Source: Mytilus californianus (taxonomy: Eukaryota > Mollusca > Bivalvia > Mytilida > Mytilidae). From it: a stretch of 64,000 bases of DNA. The notes beneath the pieces are model-generated. The model did no database searches. It was not told where the DNA came from and was given only the letters and a program-made list of their open reading frames with translations. Below, one piece after another: positions 1 to 11,873 of this stretch (within the stretch, counting starts at the first letter, position 1; every line of letters starts with the position of its first letter). The translations under genes were made by a program, and so were the position numbers. Where the stretch lies: the NCBI RefSeq assembly GCF_021869535.1, contig NW_026262712.1:102676140-102740139 (forward strand). Direction: 5' to 3'.

Positions 1-677
1 GATAAACTGTAATCATGCAAAATTGTTCAGCAAAGTAAGATCTACAAATAAGTCAACATGACCAAAATTATCAATTGACCTCATGAAGAGTTATTGCCCT
101 TTAAAGTTCATTTTTCACAATTTTTCTTAAATTTTTTTTCAAAAATCTTCTCCTCTGAAACTACTGGACCAAATTAAATCAAACATCTTAAATTTTTGTA
201 ATCTTTTACAAAGATAGGTAGACTGTGACTCTGTGTAGGAGTGTTTGTCTTTAAATGAGGATTTTTTATATCCTCTTTTGTGCTTTGAGCAAAAACTAAA
301 GAAAATAGAGAGAAACTAAACAGGCTAAATGATCAGCAATACAAGATCATCAAAACAGATTTTTGGCATGAATTCTATTCCTGTCTACAATGTTGGATTG
401 TGTTCTTTGTTGAATATGCACATAGACCAAGGTGAGCAACACAGGCTCTTTAGAGCCTCTAGTTCTTCGCTATTAACAAAATATTCCGTATGGTATTCCC
501 ATGGCAACAAATTTATAGCATATGCTATTACTTTTGTATTGAAACGCATATGGATTATTTCTTTTAGACTACTTTTCAATTTCACAATGGGATGGTGGTA
601 TACAGGGTTGAAAACTAGAAAGTTTTAATAGAATTAATTTCAGAGAAAGATCGAGATTTAAAATTATCAAGAAATTC
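1..677. other. Non-coding flank, no gene seen
   Basis: AT-rich sequence with no recognisable exon. A 99-codon open frame at 329-628 has no family features and looks like chance. If the SRCR gene downstream has more 5' exons, this stretch would be intronic, but I could not identify any. Confidence 0.5.
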
Positions 678-1229
678 TTAAGGGTTTTTAGAATCCATAA
701 TATGGTTAATAATACCACTACTCGAGTAAGCAGTTTCACAGTATTTCTGAAGACCCTCTTTCACTGTGGACAGAATTTGTTTCAATCGTATGATCAATTC
801 CTTTGTAGAACATGCAGATGAGCCGGTTATGTATTGTTGTTTGTACGGAATTTTTTTAAGCTTAGGTATCCAATTAAAACAAGGTTAGTCCTCATATTTG
901 CTGTTCAATGTTATGTTCATTGAAGCCATGAAGGACTTATAATTCGCCAAAATCTCATCCTTGTCAAATGATAAGTTTTTGTATGTGAGATTACCTGAGT
1001 GCTCATTTATTCCTAATGCTTTTACAAGACACTTATAGTAGTACGATTAAAATACAATGACAATATTAGTTAAAGCTTTGTCCGCAGGAACAACAACATA
1101 TGTATTGTAAAGAGATGATAGACATTTCACAGCTTTTTTGTCTCTGAAAACGGACTTTGGTCGATCATTCACACAGTTTTTCAACTGATGAATTCGACGA
1201 TTTATCAGAAACCTGATGGTTTGACCCAT
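678..1229 (-). pseudogene. Reverse-transcriptase fossil (N-terminal part)
   Basis: Read on the minus strand, one continuous frame of about 184 codons carries two in-frame stops, near 1047 and 885, and no frameshift. It contains V-V-V-P-A-D-K-A, then F-N-W-I-P-K-L-K-K-I-P-Y-K-Q, then I-T-G-S-S-A-C-S-T-K, and ends near a C-E-T-A-Y-S-S-S-G motif. This series of blocks is one I recognise from reverse transcriptases of abundant bivalve retroelements. I am unsure whether the class is Penelope-like or another non-LTR type. Both ends are missing and the copy is dead. The fragment at 9179-9394 looks like the C-terminal part of the same kind of protein, from a separate copy. Confidence 0.75.
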
Positions 1230-2536
1230 TCTGACAAACTGTCCAGTTCAACTTAAAGGAAGACGAAACGCTAATTGAGCGTTTTTCTGGATTGAGGATA
1301 AACAACTTATCAATCAAGATTTATAGCTGTATGATTTACTGATCCAAACAAAAGTACCAGACTGATTTCAATCATATACCAAAGTACACATTTTAGTTTT
1401 AATCACCTGACAAGCAAATATAAGGAGATACAAAGACAAAGTAAAATAACCAGTGCCAAACAGCAACTGTATTTTTTTTTTTTTTTTGTATTTTCGTTCT
1501 TTTCTGTCATTAAATGGTAGAAATGCAAAAGCAAAAATAGAACAAATATAAACAAAAATATACAATAATAAACTGCAGATTTGGGAGAAAAACATCAAAC
1601 AGATGAGGATCACATATTTTGAGTCCTCAATGCTCATTTACTTCGTATTTTTTAGACCTTTTTACTTTTTGTACTCGAGCGTCAAAATTATAAGCCTGGT
1701 ATCTTTTGTGATTATTTTATACTATTGAAGTAAACTAATAATTCAAAAGATAAATCAATAAAATAACCAATTTAAATAAAATATATATCGAACATCAAGT
1801 AGACAAGCAAAAGATACCAACCTTCGCCTCTTCGTGTTATTTGATTCAGTATACTGAACGTTCTGTTATTATTGCCTTATACATTTTAAATTGAAAGTAA
1901 TAAACTATAGCATGAGAAGCCTTCTAATTTCAGAAGCCTGCTATAAAAACAAAGTAGTAATTGCACAATTTTACATATCTGTTCTGGATGTATAATCTGC
2001 TTACGATGTTGTGCAACCTGTTCTACAAAATTATTCATATATTCTAATATTTATGTTAGAGGTGTTCCTGTTCATGCGACGTTCAGACAATGACGAAAAA
2101 CAAGCTTCTCCGTGCAGGGTGATAAAATATTAGTTATGGGAAATAGTAGATTGTCTCTGTCATTGTAACTTATCAAAGTCTGTCATTTTAACGTGAAGTA
2201 TGATAAATATTGTTAACCCATACAAAGTCTGTATGATCACTACCACGAGTGACTGGCTAAGATTGGAAGAAACATAATGATATATATATCAAGACATGTT
2301 TTAAACATTTTGGATGATAACTCAGGTATGCCATTATTGGTAAAAAAGCATTTACTGAAACTTGAAAATTACTTATAAAATGAATATTTTCGTTATTTTT
2401 TCCCATAAGGATATTGTATTTTACTCTATAAATACAAGACAGTCATACATTGGACTCATATTTGCATTCCCCAATAAAAGTGTGATTTGGGGAGCATCTG
2501 CTTGTATTGCAAACTTTTTTATTTATTGTTTTTAAG
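1230..2536. other. Non-coding sequence upstream of first recognised SRCR exon
   Basis: No exon recognised. It contains a T homopolymer of about 18 bases at 1471-1488. The last 20 bases are a T-rich tract ending in AAG, the acceptor for the exon at 2537. An earlier SRCR-gene exon ending in phase 1 must lie here or before the window, but I could not find it. Confidence 0.5.
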
Positions 2537-2681
2537 ATTATGAAATACAGTTATTTGGAGGAAATTCAAACAATGAAGGACAGCTTCTTTTAAAATATCA
2601 TGACAAATGGTCTACAGTATACTACGATCATGGTTTTTCAGCAACAAATGTAGCTGTTGTCTGCAAACAGTTGGGATACAG
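2537..2681 (+). CDS. SRCR exon: first half of domain 1
   Basis: The acceptor is a T-rich tract ending TTTTTAAG and the donor is ACAG|GTATGT. The exon enters in phase 1 and leaves in phase 2. It encodes G-G-N-S-N-N-E-G-Q-L, W-S-T-V-Y-Y-D-H-G-F and V-V-C-K-Q-L-G-Y-R, the N-terminal half of an SRCR fold. Confidence 0.85.
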
Positions 2682-4106
2682 GTATGTTTTTTTCATATAA
2701 ATCAAAGTATTAGATAAACAAACAATATAACGTTGAAAGTACATATTGGTGTAATAAATAAAGTCCTCATAGATACCAGTATTGCAATTTTATATATGCG
2801 CCAGACGCGCGTTTCGTCTACAAAAGACTCATCAGTGACGCTCAGATCAAAAACAGTTAAAAAGGCCAAATAAAATACGAAGTTGAAGAGCATTGAGGAC
2901 CAAAAATTCCCAAAAGGTTTGCCAAATACAGCTAAAGTAATCTATTCCTGAGGTAGAAAAGCCTTATTTTTTAAAAAATTCAAAGTTTTGTAAACAGTTA
3001 ATTTATAATTATGACCATATCAATGATAATTCATGTCACCACAGAAGTGCTGACTACTGGGCTGGTATAAAAGTATGAAACATATCTTTCTACAATAAAA
3101 CTTTAAGCATACTTTGTCAGTTACACTGCTTATGATGTATAAACAGAATTGATTGTTTAATTTTTTTACAAATTTGTGGGTTTTTGATACAGGAAAATGC
3201 AAAAGATATGACTTTTTTTTTTACAATGAATGGCAAATCTGTCAAAGAATCTTCATCTTAGAATTCCTGAACAGATGATAAAATATGCGGTTTTTGTCAA
3301 GATTTCTGTCAAATATTTCTATAAGCAGATTGAAATTGATATTTTCCTAGGTTGAAATATTATGTGTTTTGTATTTTAAATAAATTTGTTAAAACGTATC
3401 TGCGAGTTTCATGGGATAAAATTGAGAATGGAAATGGGGAATATGTCAAAGAGTCAACACCCGGCCAAAGAGTAGATAACATGGATGAATAGAAACAAGC
3501 ATACGAGTTGTGCATGAATTATGAATTTACATTTAGGTGCATATTGTTAATACAACTGTTTCATAAACCGCGCCTCTTTTGGGGAGATATTTGATATTCT
3601 TACTAGATATTTTGTTTTGTTTCCTTACTGGTTCCCAGATATTATTCTATTTTTCTTCTCATAGAGACACAACTTGGGAATATTACCAGTATAAATACAC
3701 ATGGATAGATATCAAATTGAATTCTGAGAAAGACTGAAAGTTTTAAAAGTGAGGTAGAACATAGTTTTAGTATAAGTTTAAACTCTTAGACATTCGTGGC
3801 ATATAAATGTTGAAAATATGTCACAGAGCCCTATGTTTTGACCTTTGAAAAAAAGAAGTGCATATAAACTGTCAATTATAGGGTTTAGTTGTTTTACGAA
3901 ACTTCATAGTAAACGTTGCACAGTTTTAGCCATAAAAGGAGAGACTATGGGAAATTGCATTGTCTATATTTAAAGAAGTGCAACGTTTACGGTTTTATAT
4001 GTATATTGATAGTACACTCTTTTTTCTGTTCATTTAATTAGTATTGGTATATTAACAAACTTAATAATATCTTCTCTTGATGCTTTTATCTTATCTTATC
4101 TTATCT

Positions 4107-4150
<44 letters not shown>

Positions 4151-6390
4151 GTATCTCATCGTATCTTATCGTATCGTATCGTATCTTGTTATCTTATCTA
4201 ATCTTATTCATTATTTCTTATCTTTTCTGTGAACGTCTATCAAATATATTTCAAATATATACTATGTATATTGCAGACATGGCGGAGAAATGCACACTAA
4301 GCAATCCGTGTATGAAAATAGTCGACGAAAGTGGTTAATACTGGAATGTAATGGGAAAGAACAAAATGTGGGACATTGTAACACAGTGAGAGAAGAAGAT
4401 TATCATTATAGTGAAAATGCAGTATTCATAAAATGCTATGAAACCAGCGATACCGGTATGTTCGTGTCCTCATTGTTTTACAAATTATTGCCTATTAAAC
4501 AAATCATCACATCAAATAGCTTGATATTGAAAACTGATAGCGTATGCAAAGCGGTAGTAGCTTGAAATATCATGAAAAATATAAATATAGAGCAACGAAA
4601 TTTAACGACAGTATTTCCCAACACTAGCGGCAATGATAAATTGTAGCAACTTTTGTGTTGTTTATTTGATAATCTTGCAACGGGAAACAATTAAACAGAT
4701 ACTTGAGGGATAACAATTCGAGCATATATTCAATACATAGAAGGGATATGAATGATCTGTATATGCAACATTGTTCTAAAAATAACAATTTTTTGTAGAA
4801 CTCCAAATGACGGTCTCTTTAGAAAATGATGGAAAAGTTATTGTCCATCGACAGGGAGAAACTTGTAAAATATGCGCCTACGATTGGGAATGGGATGATG
4901 TAGGCGCTACCACTGTCTGTCGTATGCTAAATAATAGGTACAAATTATTGTATTCTTAAATAGGTCTCAAACCCAAACATTTGAAAGAGTTATTAGGGTT
5001 ATAGTATGTCATGCTAAATTTACAAATACCACAGGATATCCACCAATAACTTCCTCTGAGTAATTTGTTTAATCCAGAAAACCCAAAATTCATTTAAGTG
5101 ATATTTTCATTTATTAGCACGTCTTGATGGACACCGATGGTGGTTGTTTGTTGACATGCTTTATAACATCATTATTCTTTAATGTTCCATTAGTAAATTT
5201 AGAAATTGTTAAGAAACTTAAATTCCAAATCCTTCAGTCTAAATTGACCTTAGTAAGATTTGGCTATTCTTTTTGTGTGCATTTAAGCACAACACGTATT
5301 CTGGTACTTCGACATCTTTTTTAAGTTGTAAGCATTCCTTGTACAGGTTAATCCAGAAAAGCGTTTTGGACACACCAAATGTATTGTGCAATATTCATTT
5401 AAACCGAGCTTGTTGAAATCATACTTGAAAGAAGCGGAAAGATAGTTCATCGAATTATAAATCTGTAACTATATCATACTTAGAATATCATATAATTGAG
5501 AAGTAAATCACTTTGCACAAAACTTGATCAAAACAAATTAAAGACAGCAGGTTTTTAGATCATTATACAAAATTCTTGCCCTTTTGCCAAAATAATAATG
5601 CACTCTGAGACTTACTGTAACCTTAATTTGATTTAAGATTAATTAAGATTTGCGAATGTCGTAAAATGTAATGTTAAATTGCTGGCGTAATACCACCATT
5701 TTTGTATCCCGATAAGTCTTTGTTAAATTAGCATTTGCAAAAAATTATGCAGAATTTATCTTTGTTCCATATAAAGAGTTACTTGGCATGAGTATAGCTT
5801 ATCCTGTGCAGTACTATAGTCAATTTTACTTAACAAGTCATTGCATATAAGATAATAGGCATCACTTGGAGTTAACCAATCAAATTTTCACCCCCTTTTC
5901 CCTGTTAACAAGCTTTAGTAACCATGTCTCCTCAAGTCTTCATAATATATTATAGAAACACCAAATAAAAAATAATGGTGTTTTAGAATACCCGAGATAT
6001 ATTTTTTTATGACTCAAAAATTACTGTCAAATTCAAGGGAGAATTTGTTTTCGATCCTTTTTCGTATGAAACTGGATGTGGCGTACTACATGTATGTTTC
6101 GATTCTATTACACCTACTGACGAAACATTTAAGTAACGAAGTGTGACTTTAACTAACGCTTATGCACCACATCAAACAAGAAGATCGATATGTCACACAG
6201 TACTATTTTGTATGTGCTCCTGATGATACATGTTCAAGGCAGTGAAAACAGTACTTAAGCTTTGATGTTCCCAACTATTGACAATTTCCGTCATAAATAA
6301 TACTTTAAAGTAGATACCTATATTTTCAATATTCAAAGTCATTTTAAAAACAAAATAATGGATGCATTTGTTTCCTTGTTACAGAACAGA

Positions 6391-6431
<41 letters not shown>

Positions 6432-7074
6432 AAAATTAATAAAAGATAATAACGGTTTCAATTCATCAATTTTACTAGCGCTTTCACTGCTTTAACAGAT
6501 CCTTAGGTAATGTGACGTGTATACATAAGTGTTATACAAAACAATTGATTGAACAATAGTATGACGTTAACAAATTCAAGGGAGACTACTAATTTCATTT
6601 TAAAATTTGAGTAAAGTCTTTAAAATGTTATTTAAAATATCATTTATCATTTAATCTCGAGTTGAGAATGTTTATGAATAGTTCTTCTTTCTTCTTCCGG
6701 AGAAAATCCTTTTGGCGAATATATAATTACAAAGGTTAATAAATCTTCAATGAGTTTATTAAGATTTACAATATATATTCAACGTTAACTTCATACAGCT
6801 ATATCCTTTATAGAAATAAAATAATAAGAAATTTACTAGTTTCAGCAATGGAACTGCAACACACTTGCCATATGAATTGTCTTCTCAAAATGATCCAGAA
6901 ATGGAGAATAGTATACAACTACTTTACTGTCCAAGAGGAGTTTCACATCTAGGAGATTGTTTCTACGGGCGTGATCCCGACACCAGGGCTAGGTGGTTAG
7001 GTCCATGGGGACCAGGTGATTGCGCTAATGACAAATACGAAGTACTTCGTGCAGGTGTTAGATGCAACATTTGA
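2537..7074 (+). CDS. SRCR-domain protein, 3' part of gene (4 exons)
   Basis: Exons 2537-2681, 4277-4455, 4799-4937 and 6846-7074 join in frame (phases 1, 2, 1, 2) into about 229 residues ending in TGA. All six internal junctions have AG/GT boundaries. The product holds two scavenger-receptor cysteine-rich domains of roughly 100 residues. Domain 1 runs from near I-Q-L-F-G-G through W-S-T-V-Y-Y-D and V-V-C-K-Q-L-G-Y to L-E-C-N-G, G-H-C and F-I-K-C. Domain 2 contains C-K-I-C-A-Y-D-W, T-V-C-R-M-L, L-L-Y-C, G-D-C and V-R-C-N-I-stop. SRCR domains are extracellular ligand-binding modules, common in mollusc immune and adhesion proteins. No transmembrane segment follows domain 2, so this end of the protein is probably secreted or lumenal. 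The 5' end, including any signal peptide or further domains, is not identified. The exact ligand cannot be inferred. Confidence 0.85.
2768..3070 (+). mobile_element. Dispersed bivalve repeat copy
   Basis: Contains the phrases GCGCCAGACGCGCGTTTCGT, AAGACTCATCAGTGACGCTC and GCTGACTACTGGGCTGGT in this order. I recognise this combination from a very abundant mussel interspersed repeat. It has no open reading frame of its own. The element class is not certain. Confidence 0.6.
3417..3478 (-). mobile_element. Dispersed repeat M1, short fragment
   Basis: Matches the end of the fuller M1 copies at 24979-25172 and 62398-62580: TTGAGAATGGAAATGGGGAA, then GTCAAAGAG and CAACACCCGGCCAAAGAG. It is reversed relative to the long copy at 59760-60340. 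Confidence 0.75.
4086..4215 (+). repeat. (TTATC)n microsatellite
   Basis: About 20 copies of a pentamer, near perfect at the start. They decay into TTATC/GTATC variants toward the 3' side. The array lies just before the acceptor of the second SRCR exon. Confidence 0.9.
4277..4455 (+). CDS. SRCR exon: second half of domain 1
   Basis: Flanked by TTGCAG and GTATGT, phase 2 in and phase 1 out. It encodes W-L-I-L-E-C-N-G-K-E, V-G-H-C-N-T-V and F-I-K-C-Y-E, the usual C-terminal SRCR cysteine pattern. Confidence 0.85.
4456..4798 (+). other. SRCR intron
   Basis: GT-AG intron of 343 bases, AT-rich. I see nothing else in it. Confidence 0.8.
4799..4937 (+). CDS. SRCR exon: first half of domain 2
   Basis: The acceptor is TTTTTTGTAG and the donor is AATAG|GTACAA; phase 1 in, phase 2 out. 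It encodes C-K-I-C-A-Y-D-W-E-W-D-D and A-T-T-V-C-R-M-L-N-N. The acidic D-W-E-W-D-D run sits where SRCR domains carry the conserved W/D segment before the T-V-C motif. Confidence 0.85.
4938..6845 (+). other. SRCR intron with (TA)n
   Basis: GT-AG intron of 1.9 kb ending in TTTCAG. It contains a perfect TA dinucleotide run at 6394-6429. Apart from that it is AT-rich with no further exon recognised. The 66-codon frame at 5124-5324 has no family features. Confidence 0.75.
6394..6429. repeat. (TA)n microsatellite
   Basis: About 18 TA dinucleotides in the last SRCR intron. Confidence 0.95.
6846..7074 (+). CDS. SRCR terminal exon: second half of domain 2, stop
   Basis: Acceptor TTTCAG, phase 2 in. 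It encodes S-I-Q-L-L-Y-C-P-R-G, L-G-D-C-F-Y-G-R-D, a G-P-W-G-P-G-D-C segment and A-G-V-R-C-N-I followed by TGA. The last domain ends three residues before the stop, so there is no C-terminal tail. The W-L-G-P-W-G-P-G insertion is longer than in domain 1. Confidence 0.88.
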
Positions 7075-7092
7075 AATTTGAAAAATAAGTTC

Positions 7093-7098
7093 AATAAA
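7093..7098 (+). terminator. Poly(A) signal of the SRCR gene
   Basis: AATAAA lies 19 bases after the SRCR stop codon. This implies a very short 3' UTR if it is used. Confidence 0.6.
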
Positions 7099-8758
7099 AT
7101 AGAAATAATGTACATCTTAACAAGAGGTAGAACATGAATCTAAAATGTACCGTTAAAACATCTTATATAATTTTTATGCACAGTCATTTTGTTATTTAAT
7201 TATCACAAATTCCTCCTATTAAGCAGAATGATGGGATTAAAATACAATGTTCAAAATGAGTCATAACCGAATCAGGGATGTTTAAACTGCTCAGTGGAAA
7301 ACGGCCAGCTAACATCAGAGCCGCTATAGTTTGGGATATTAGATAACTAAAGAGGTATCTACACACCCTAAGGCCAATTCATTACTGCCTAGTACCACTC
7401 CATTCCTCAGTTTGTTGGGATGTAATTATCTAGGTTGTCGAAAAAGAGAGGCGAAAGATCCCAGAGGGACATTCAAACTTACTAATAAGTATTCCATTCC
7501 AATCGTACTATCATTTTAGAGGTTTGATTAATATTCCCATGCAAGTACATGTAGAGGTGGCCACATGGTTGGGATACTGGTATGACAAAACCAATGTGTC
7601 TAGTAGATTTGTCTCCCCAGTAGAGATATCTAGCTACCTAGTATCCGTAGGTACATGTAGTAGAGGTCCTTACTCAATACTGTGCAGAATATCTACTCTG
7701 TACATTGTACATGCCTGTGTGATTGCTATATCCAGTAAGCTCGGCTGATGACTTCCACCCTACAGAGCCGACTGTTCAATACTCACCATCGGAGAGGCCC
7801 TCACAGAGAAAAATAAAAAGACACTGAAGTCTACTCCCGCCATTCGCCCGCACCTCTTTCTTTTTTTTTTTCTTCTACTTTTTCAGCCGCTTCCAGGTTC
7901 CTTCCCGGCCAGCTTACCAACAAATACCGATTTGAAAAAGAAAATTTAATATGATTATACTCTACGCTTGCTTTCGGAAACTGCGACCATCATTATGTGT
8001 TTATGATAAAATTACGAGATACGGTATGATTGCCAATGAGACAACTATCTAACAGAAACCCAATAACGTTGATGTTTGCAGCAATTGGTCACGCTGAAAG
8101 TAATATTTCTATACCAAATTTCCCAAGCAATGCTATGTTAATTGTTTTCCGGGTTTCGAACTAAAGCAATATGTTATTTCTTTGGGGTATTACGTCTGGC
8201 GTTCGAGATTGTGCTTCATTTTCCTTGATACCATTTAATAATTACTTTTAGACGAGGTGGTTTAGGTACTGATTCATGTCGCAGCAAATCTGATGGTTGA
8301 GGTGAAGCGGCTTGACAAGAAAAACATACGTCTTCATTTTGGATTAAACGATAATCTCTCTTTTAGGATCAAATGGATCGCATGCTGAATTTGAACTTGT
8401 CAATATCTATTCTCCGTCATGATGGAAGGATGTAAGATTGCCAATGAGATAACTATCCACCAGAAACCAAAGAACGTGGATAAAAGAAACTTTGTAGTTA
8501 TTATTATGGAATATTTACACAAAGGTTGTCTTGTGACGGTTAAGTAGAATTGCAGTCTGTTAGATGAATTATACAAGTTATAGGTTATGACTAGGACGCA
8601 AAGTTACCTAGGCGGAAGAACAGGAAACATTAATAGTGTGGACCAACACACGCTGATGATATTGCTATGCTTCAAAACAATGAAAATGAAGTCTTTACTA
8701 GACAATGTACTAGTACATAAAATGATTTTGCGTCATTCAAGCCAAACAAATATGAAAC
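7099..8758. other. Intergenic, fragments of dispersed repeats
   Basis: No gene recognised. 7439-7485 carries a short minus-strand match to repeat M3 (AGAGGGACATTCAAACTTA). 8014-8070 and 8425-8480 carry the M2 phrase GATTGCCAATGAGA with ACTATC and CAGAAACC, in minus orientation. 7500-7850 is less AT-rich but gives no recognisable protein on either strand. Confidence 0.5.
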
Positions 8759-8968
8759 TGATTTAGATTTGGCTTCTAGTCTTCGTTTCCGGTCCCTATC
8801 TGATTTAGAGTTGGCTACTAGTCTTCGTTTCTGGTCCCTATCTGATTTAGATTTGGCTACCAGTCTTCGTTTCTGACTCTATCTGATTTAGATTTGGCTA
8901 CCAGTCTTCGTTTCTGGTCCCTATCTGATTTAGATTTGGCTTCTAGTCTTCGTTTCTGGTCCCTATTT
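8759..8968. repeat. 42-bp tandem repeat, 5 copies
   Basis: Five copies of a 42-bp unit containing GATTTAGATTTGGCT and AGTCTTCGTTTCTGGTCC. The unit length is a multiple of three and stop-free on the minus strand, so it gives a spurious 14-residue repeat there. No flanking gene explains it as coding. Confidence 0.85.
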
Positions 8969-9178
8969 GTTTTGGTCATATAGCTCCTCACATTATAATA
9001 AAAAACACCATTGGTCTTGATTGTTCCTGGTGTAGGTAAATCGTGAAAAACACTTTGGACGCAACTAATTGTGTTATTTTCATTTACCAATATATATAAA
9101 TCGACAGTGATAGTTAACTAAGACCTGCATTTTAAGACAAATAAACAATTCAATTTCCGTACTCTGAACTTTCCATTT

Positions 9179-9394
9179 TTGTGTAGTAATATTCAAGCAG
9201 CGCCTGCATATGGACTACATATTTATCAGTTGACGCGATATTCTAGAGCTTGTGTTTCATATAATGATTTCCTTGATAGATGGTTACTGCTTCCAAGGAA
9301 GCTACTGCATCAAAGGTATCAAGTATCAAAATTGAAGTCGTCCCTTCGAAGGTTTTACGGATGTCACCATTTTTTATTGCTTGTAATGGAATAG
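9179..9394 (+). pseudogene. Reverse-transcriptase fossil (C-terminal part)
   Basis: The open frame contains A-A-P-A-Y-G-L-H-I-Y-Q-L, R-Y-S-R-A-C, Y-N-D-F-L-D-R, R-K-L-L, K-L-K-S-S-L-R-R-F-Y-G and H-H. I recognise this as the C-terminal stretch following the polymerase core in abundant bivalve retroelement reverse transcriptases (compare 678-1229). It has no 5' part and no catalytic block, so it is a 5'-truncated fossil. The sequence after it, to about 9700, continues as the element's 3' region. Confidence 0.75.
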
Positions 9395-9700
9395 CTGTGC
9401 TGCAGATGACCACGGATATGTTCCACTTATTGTAACCACAATCCCGTCCTGTTTTCGTCGATTGTGACATTTCCGGAAGTGAATGTTGACAGGAATTTAC
9501 TTGCATGAGAAAACGACAGATGGCACATGTGGAGCAGAACCGGAGTTCAAACTAGGATTTTAGTGGGGTTCGTGTTGCCCTATTTTGTAGTTTTCTATGA
9601 AATTATTTTTTTTATTCTTGCTTGTTCTTTTCGTCGTTTTTATGTGTGATCATGATGTGGCTGTGTTATTGACTTATGATTGTTGAAGTCTCCTTGGTTT
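9395..9700 (+). mobile_element. Retroelement 3' region (repeat M3)
   Basis: Contains GACCACGGATATGTTCCACT, AACCACAATCCCGTCCTG, GGCACATGTGGAGCAGAA and GTGGGGTTCGTGTTGCC in this order. This follows the reverse-transcriptase tail directly. It is the reverse complement of the M3 copy at 60680-60885, which suggests M3 is the 3' untranslated region of this retroelement. Confidence 0.65.
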
Positions 9701-9837
9701 TGAAAATCCGCTTTCAAATATGGACTTCCAAAAAGCTCAGGCTTTAATAATTACTTACTCCAACTACGAACAAAATGTGCCATTCAACAATATTGAACAG
9801 AACCGTGGTTAAATCTGTGAAAAAAATCTGCAATAAT

Positions 9838-10103
9838 AGATAAAAACCGATAATATCAAGTCAAGGCCATTTAAGAATCCACATCAAATATGGAAGCTTG
9901 TTTTAAACAACAATCTCGAAGTTAAAAAGGCCGAGATGAATGCAAAGCTTAATACTAGAATGTATGTCTCACAAGTAGAGAGGACCAAATTCAGCAAGAA
10001 CTTGAAAAGCGATGCATGTGCATCATATGGACTAGCTAAGGAATATATTGTACACTTTGTGCTAGAATCTAAGGTACTGCAAAATAGAGAGAATCACATT
10101 TAA
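9838..10103 (+). pseudogene. LINE ORF2 C-terminal fragment
   Basis: About 88 open codons ending in TAA at 10101. The frame has no ATG at its start, so it is a fragment. It reads N-P-H-Q-I-W-K-L-V, K-A-E-M-N-A-K-L-N-T-R-M-Y-V, R-T-K-F-S-K-N, D-A-C-A-S-Y and I-V-H-F-V-L-E-S. This order matches the region after the RT domain of mollusc non-LTR elements, where a C..C..H..C knuckle usually follows. Only one of the usual cysteines is left, so the motif is degraded. Confidence 0.6.
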
Positions 10104-11873
10104 CAACGCTCAAATATCAAGAACCCCACGGGTTGAATGGGCTGTAGATCTATTGGTCATACCTGGACATTTCACGTCCGCAAGTAAAATCCTTGCTGAA
10201 GTAGTGCGTCCGTTTGGCTGTAAGGAATATATAAATATTAATCCATGTCCGACTGAACATTATGGTGACGTTAATTCCGATTCCTTGCATTACTGTGTAA
10301 GGAGAGTTTCACTTTCTCTGGAAGTTTGAGAAACATTGCAACATCTCTCTGAGGGATTCGTGGATGACTTGTTGTAAAACCAAACATCTGTCCGTATCCA
10401 ACATATACTCATTTTACATTGGTTATCCAAATTTCCCGGCCTTTATCACGGTGAGACTACCTACTGGTATTTATTCATTGTAAATTAGTCTTCGTCTCCA
10501 ATAAAAAAGAACAATATTTGTCCCATGATGTTAAGTATTAAATCATTAATCGGTGAATCAATCGAATGTTAAATTGGAAATAATTTTGCTAAAGATATTT
10601 TAGATAGAATTGTGAGACAGACTAATAGACCTTTTCAAAAACTGCCCACACGTACAAGTGACAACGACGCCGACAGACAAAAGAACGTAAAATGTAAAGG
10701 AATCGTCTTAAAAGAAGTAATTTTAGTATATGAATATTACAAGTTACAAGTAGATTATTGGCTTGAAAATGCTTGACTTTATATCTGCTCTACTTACCAC
10801 TACGGTATTTTTTGTTGTTGTAAATCATTCGTTAATTTTTTTTATTGAGTGTGAAGAAAATGCCGGAAGGGTCTATAAGTTTTATTTCATCTTTTTGAAC
10901 GATAAGCTTATAACATTTTTTATGTGCCTGTCCCAAGTCAGGAGCCTGCATTTAGTGACAATCTATTTCATTTTCGGCTTTTTTCTTCAAATTTTCTGGC
11001 TACCGATTGATTTAAGGTGTCGTAAATATTGTTACCACAGGGTGGCGATTTGGAAATTTTTCACAGTCTTCTGTGAAATATAGCGGACCATGTCTATCAA
11101 TTCGCTGGCAATATTCTTATCAACGTTCAATCAACTCGTGATGATTACCATAAAACTCACAAAGGGATTACCTCTGAATATTTGGACAACACACCACTGT
11201 TTGAGATAGCAGTTTGGTCCTGTCCAAAAGTTTCTGTTATGGTAACAAACTTTCTAGTTACGTATATATGAGTTGAGAGATATAAACTCCTTAAGCAGGT
11301 GCTGCTGGCATTTTGCTACAGAGGAACGGGAAGTTGATTCCAAATTGTTTCCAATCCACTAAAAAATTAATACTCATCATCAGAAAAGGTTAAGCAAATA
11401 GTGAACATCGAACATCTAGCATAATATAAGAGACACTAAGAGTATAACAAGACAATTATGCTATGGTCTGATTAAAACAACGCACAAGCCTTATGTTAAT
11501 GTAAGACTGTATAATTGAACTTCAGTGATTTTGTTTACCTTAAACTGAAATTAATCCGCCAGTAATTTGATGAAAGTAAGCATTTCTTGGTTTATGGTGT
11601 TACTGTTCATGTTTTCATTGACCTTGTTTGTTATATAATGTATACATACATTAACATTACACGTATGTGTCACAAGAGTCCGTTATCTTGAATGGCAGAA
11701 AACGATCGCAATGCATTTCAAAATTATGTTTTATTCCCCAATGAAAAGCAACATTTAAGACAGCACGAGCTTCCCGTGACAACTTCACAACAATGCAAAG
11801 GAAAACTAACGAAAACATGCATATAACTCGAAGCATAAGACTGTAATTATACGAATTGAATGCTTCTAAATTC
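10104..11873. other. Intergenic, no gene seen
   Basis: AT-rich. 10915-10950 carries the M2 phrase TGTGCCTGTCCCAAGTCAGG, so the 106-codon frame at 10763-11083 overlaps a repeat and is not a gene. No other structure noted. Confidence 0.5.

Larger units (their letters stand above)
2682..4276 (+). other. SRCR intron
   Basis: GT-AG intron of 1.6 kb. It holds a dispersed-repeat copy (2768-3070), an M1 fragment (3417-3478) and a TTATC microsatellite (4086-4215). No other coding sequence seen. Confidence 0.8.

Noticed and set aside
1368-1637. 89-codon minus-strand frame with hydrophobic segments
   Set aside because: It contains a poly-T-derived lysine run and AT-rich codons, with no splice context or family features.
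10763-11083. 106-codon hydrophobic frame
   Set aside because: It overlaps an M2 fragment and T-rich DNA; the hydrophobicity reflects T-rich codons.
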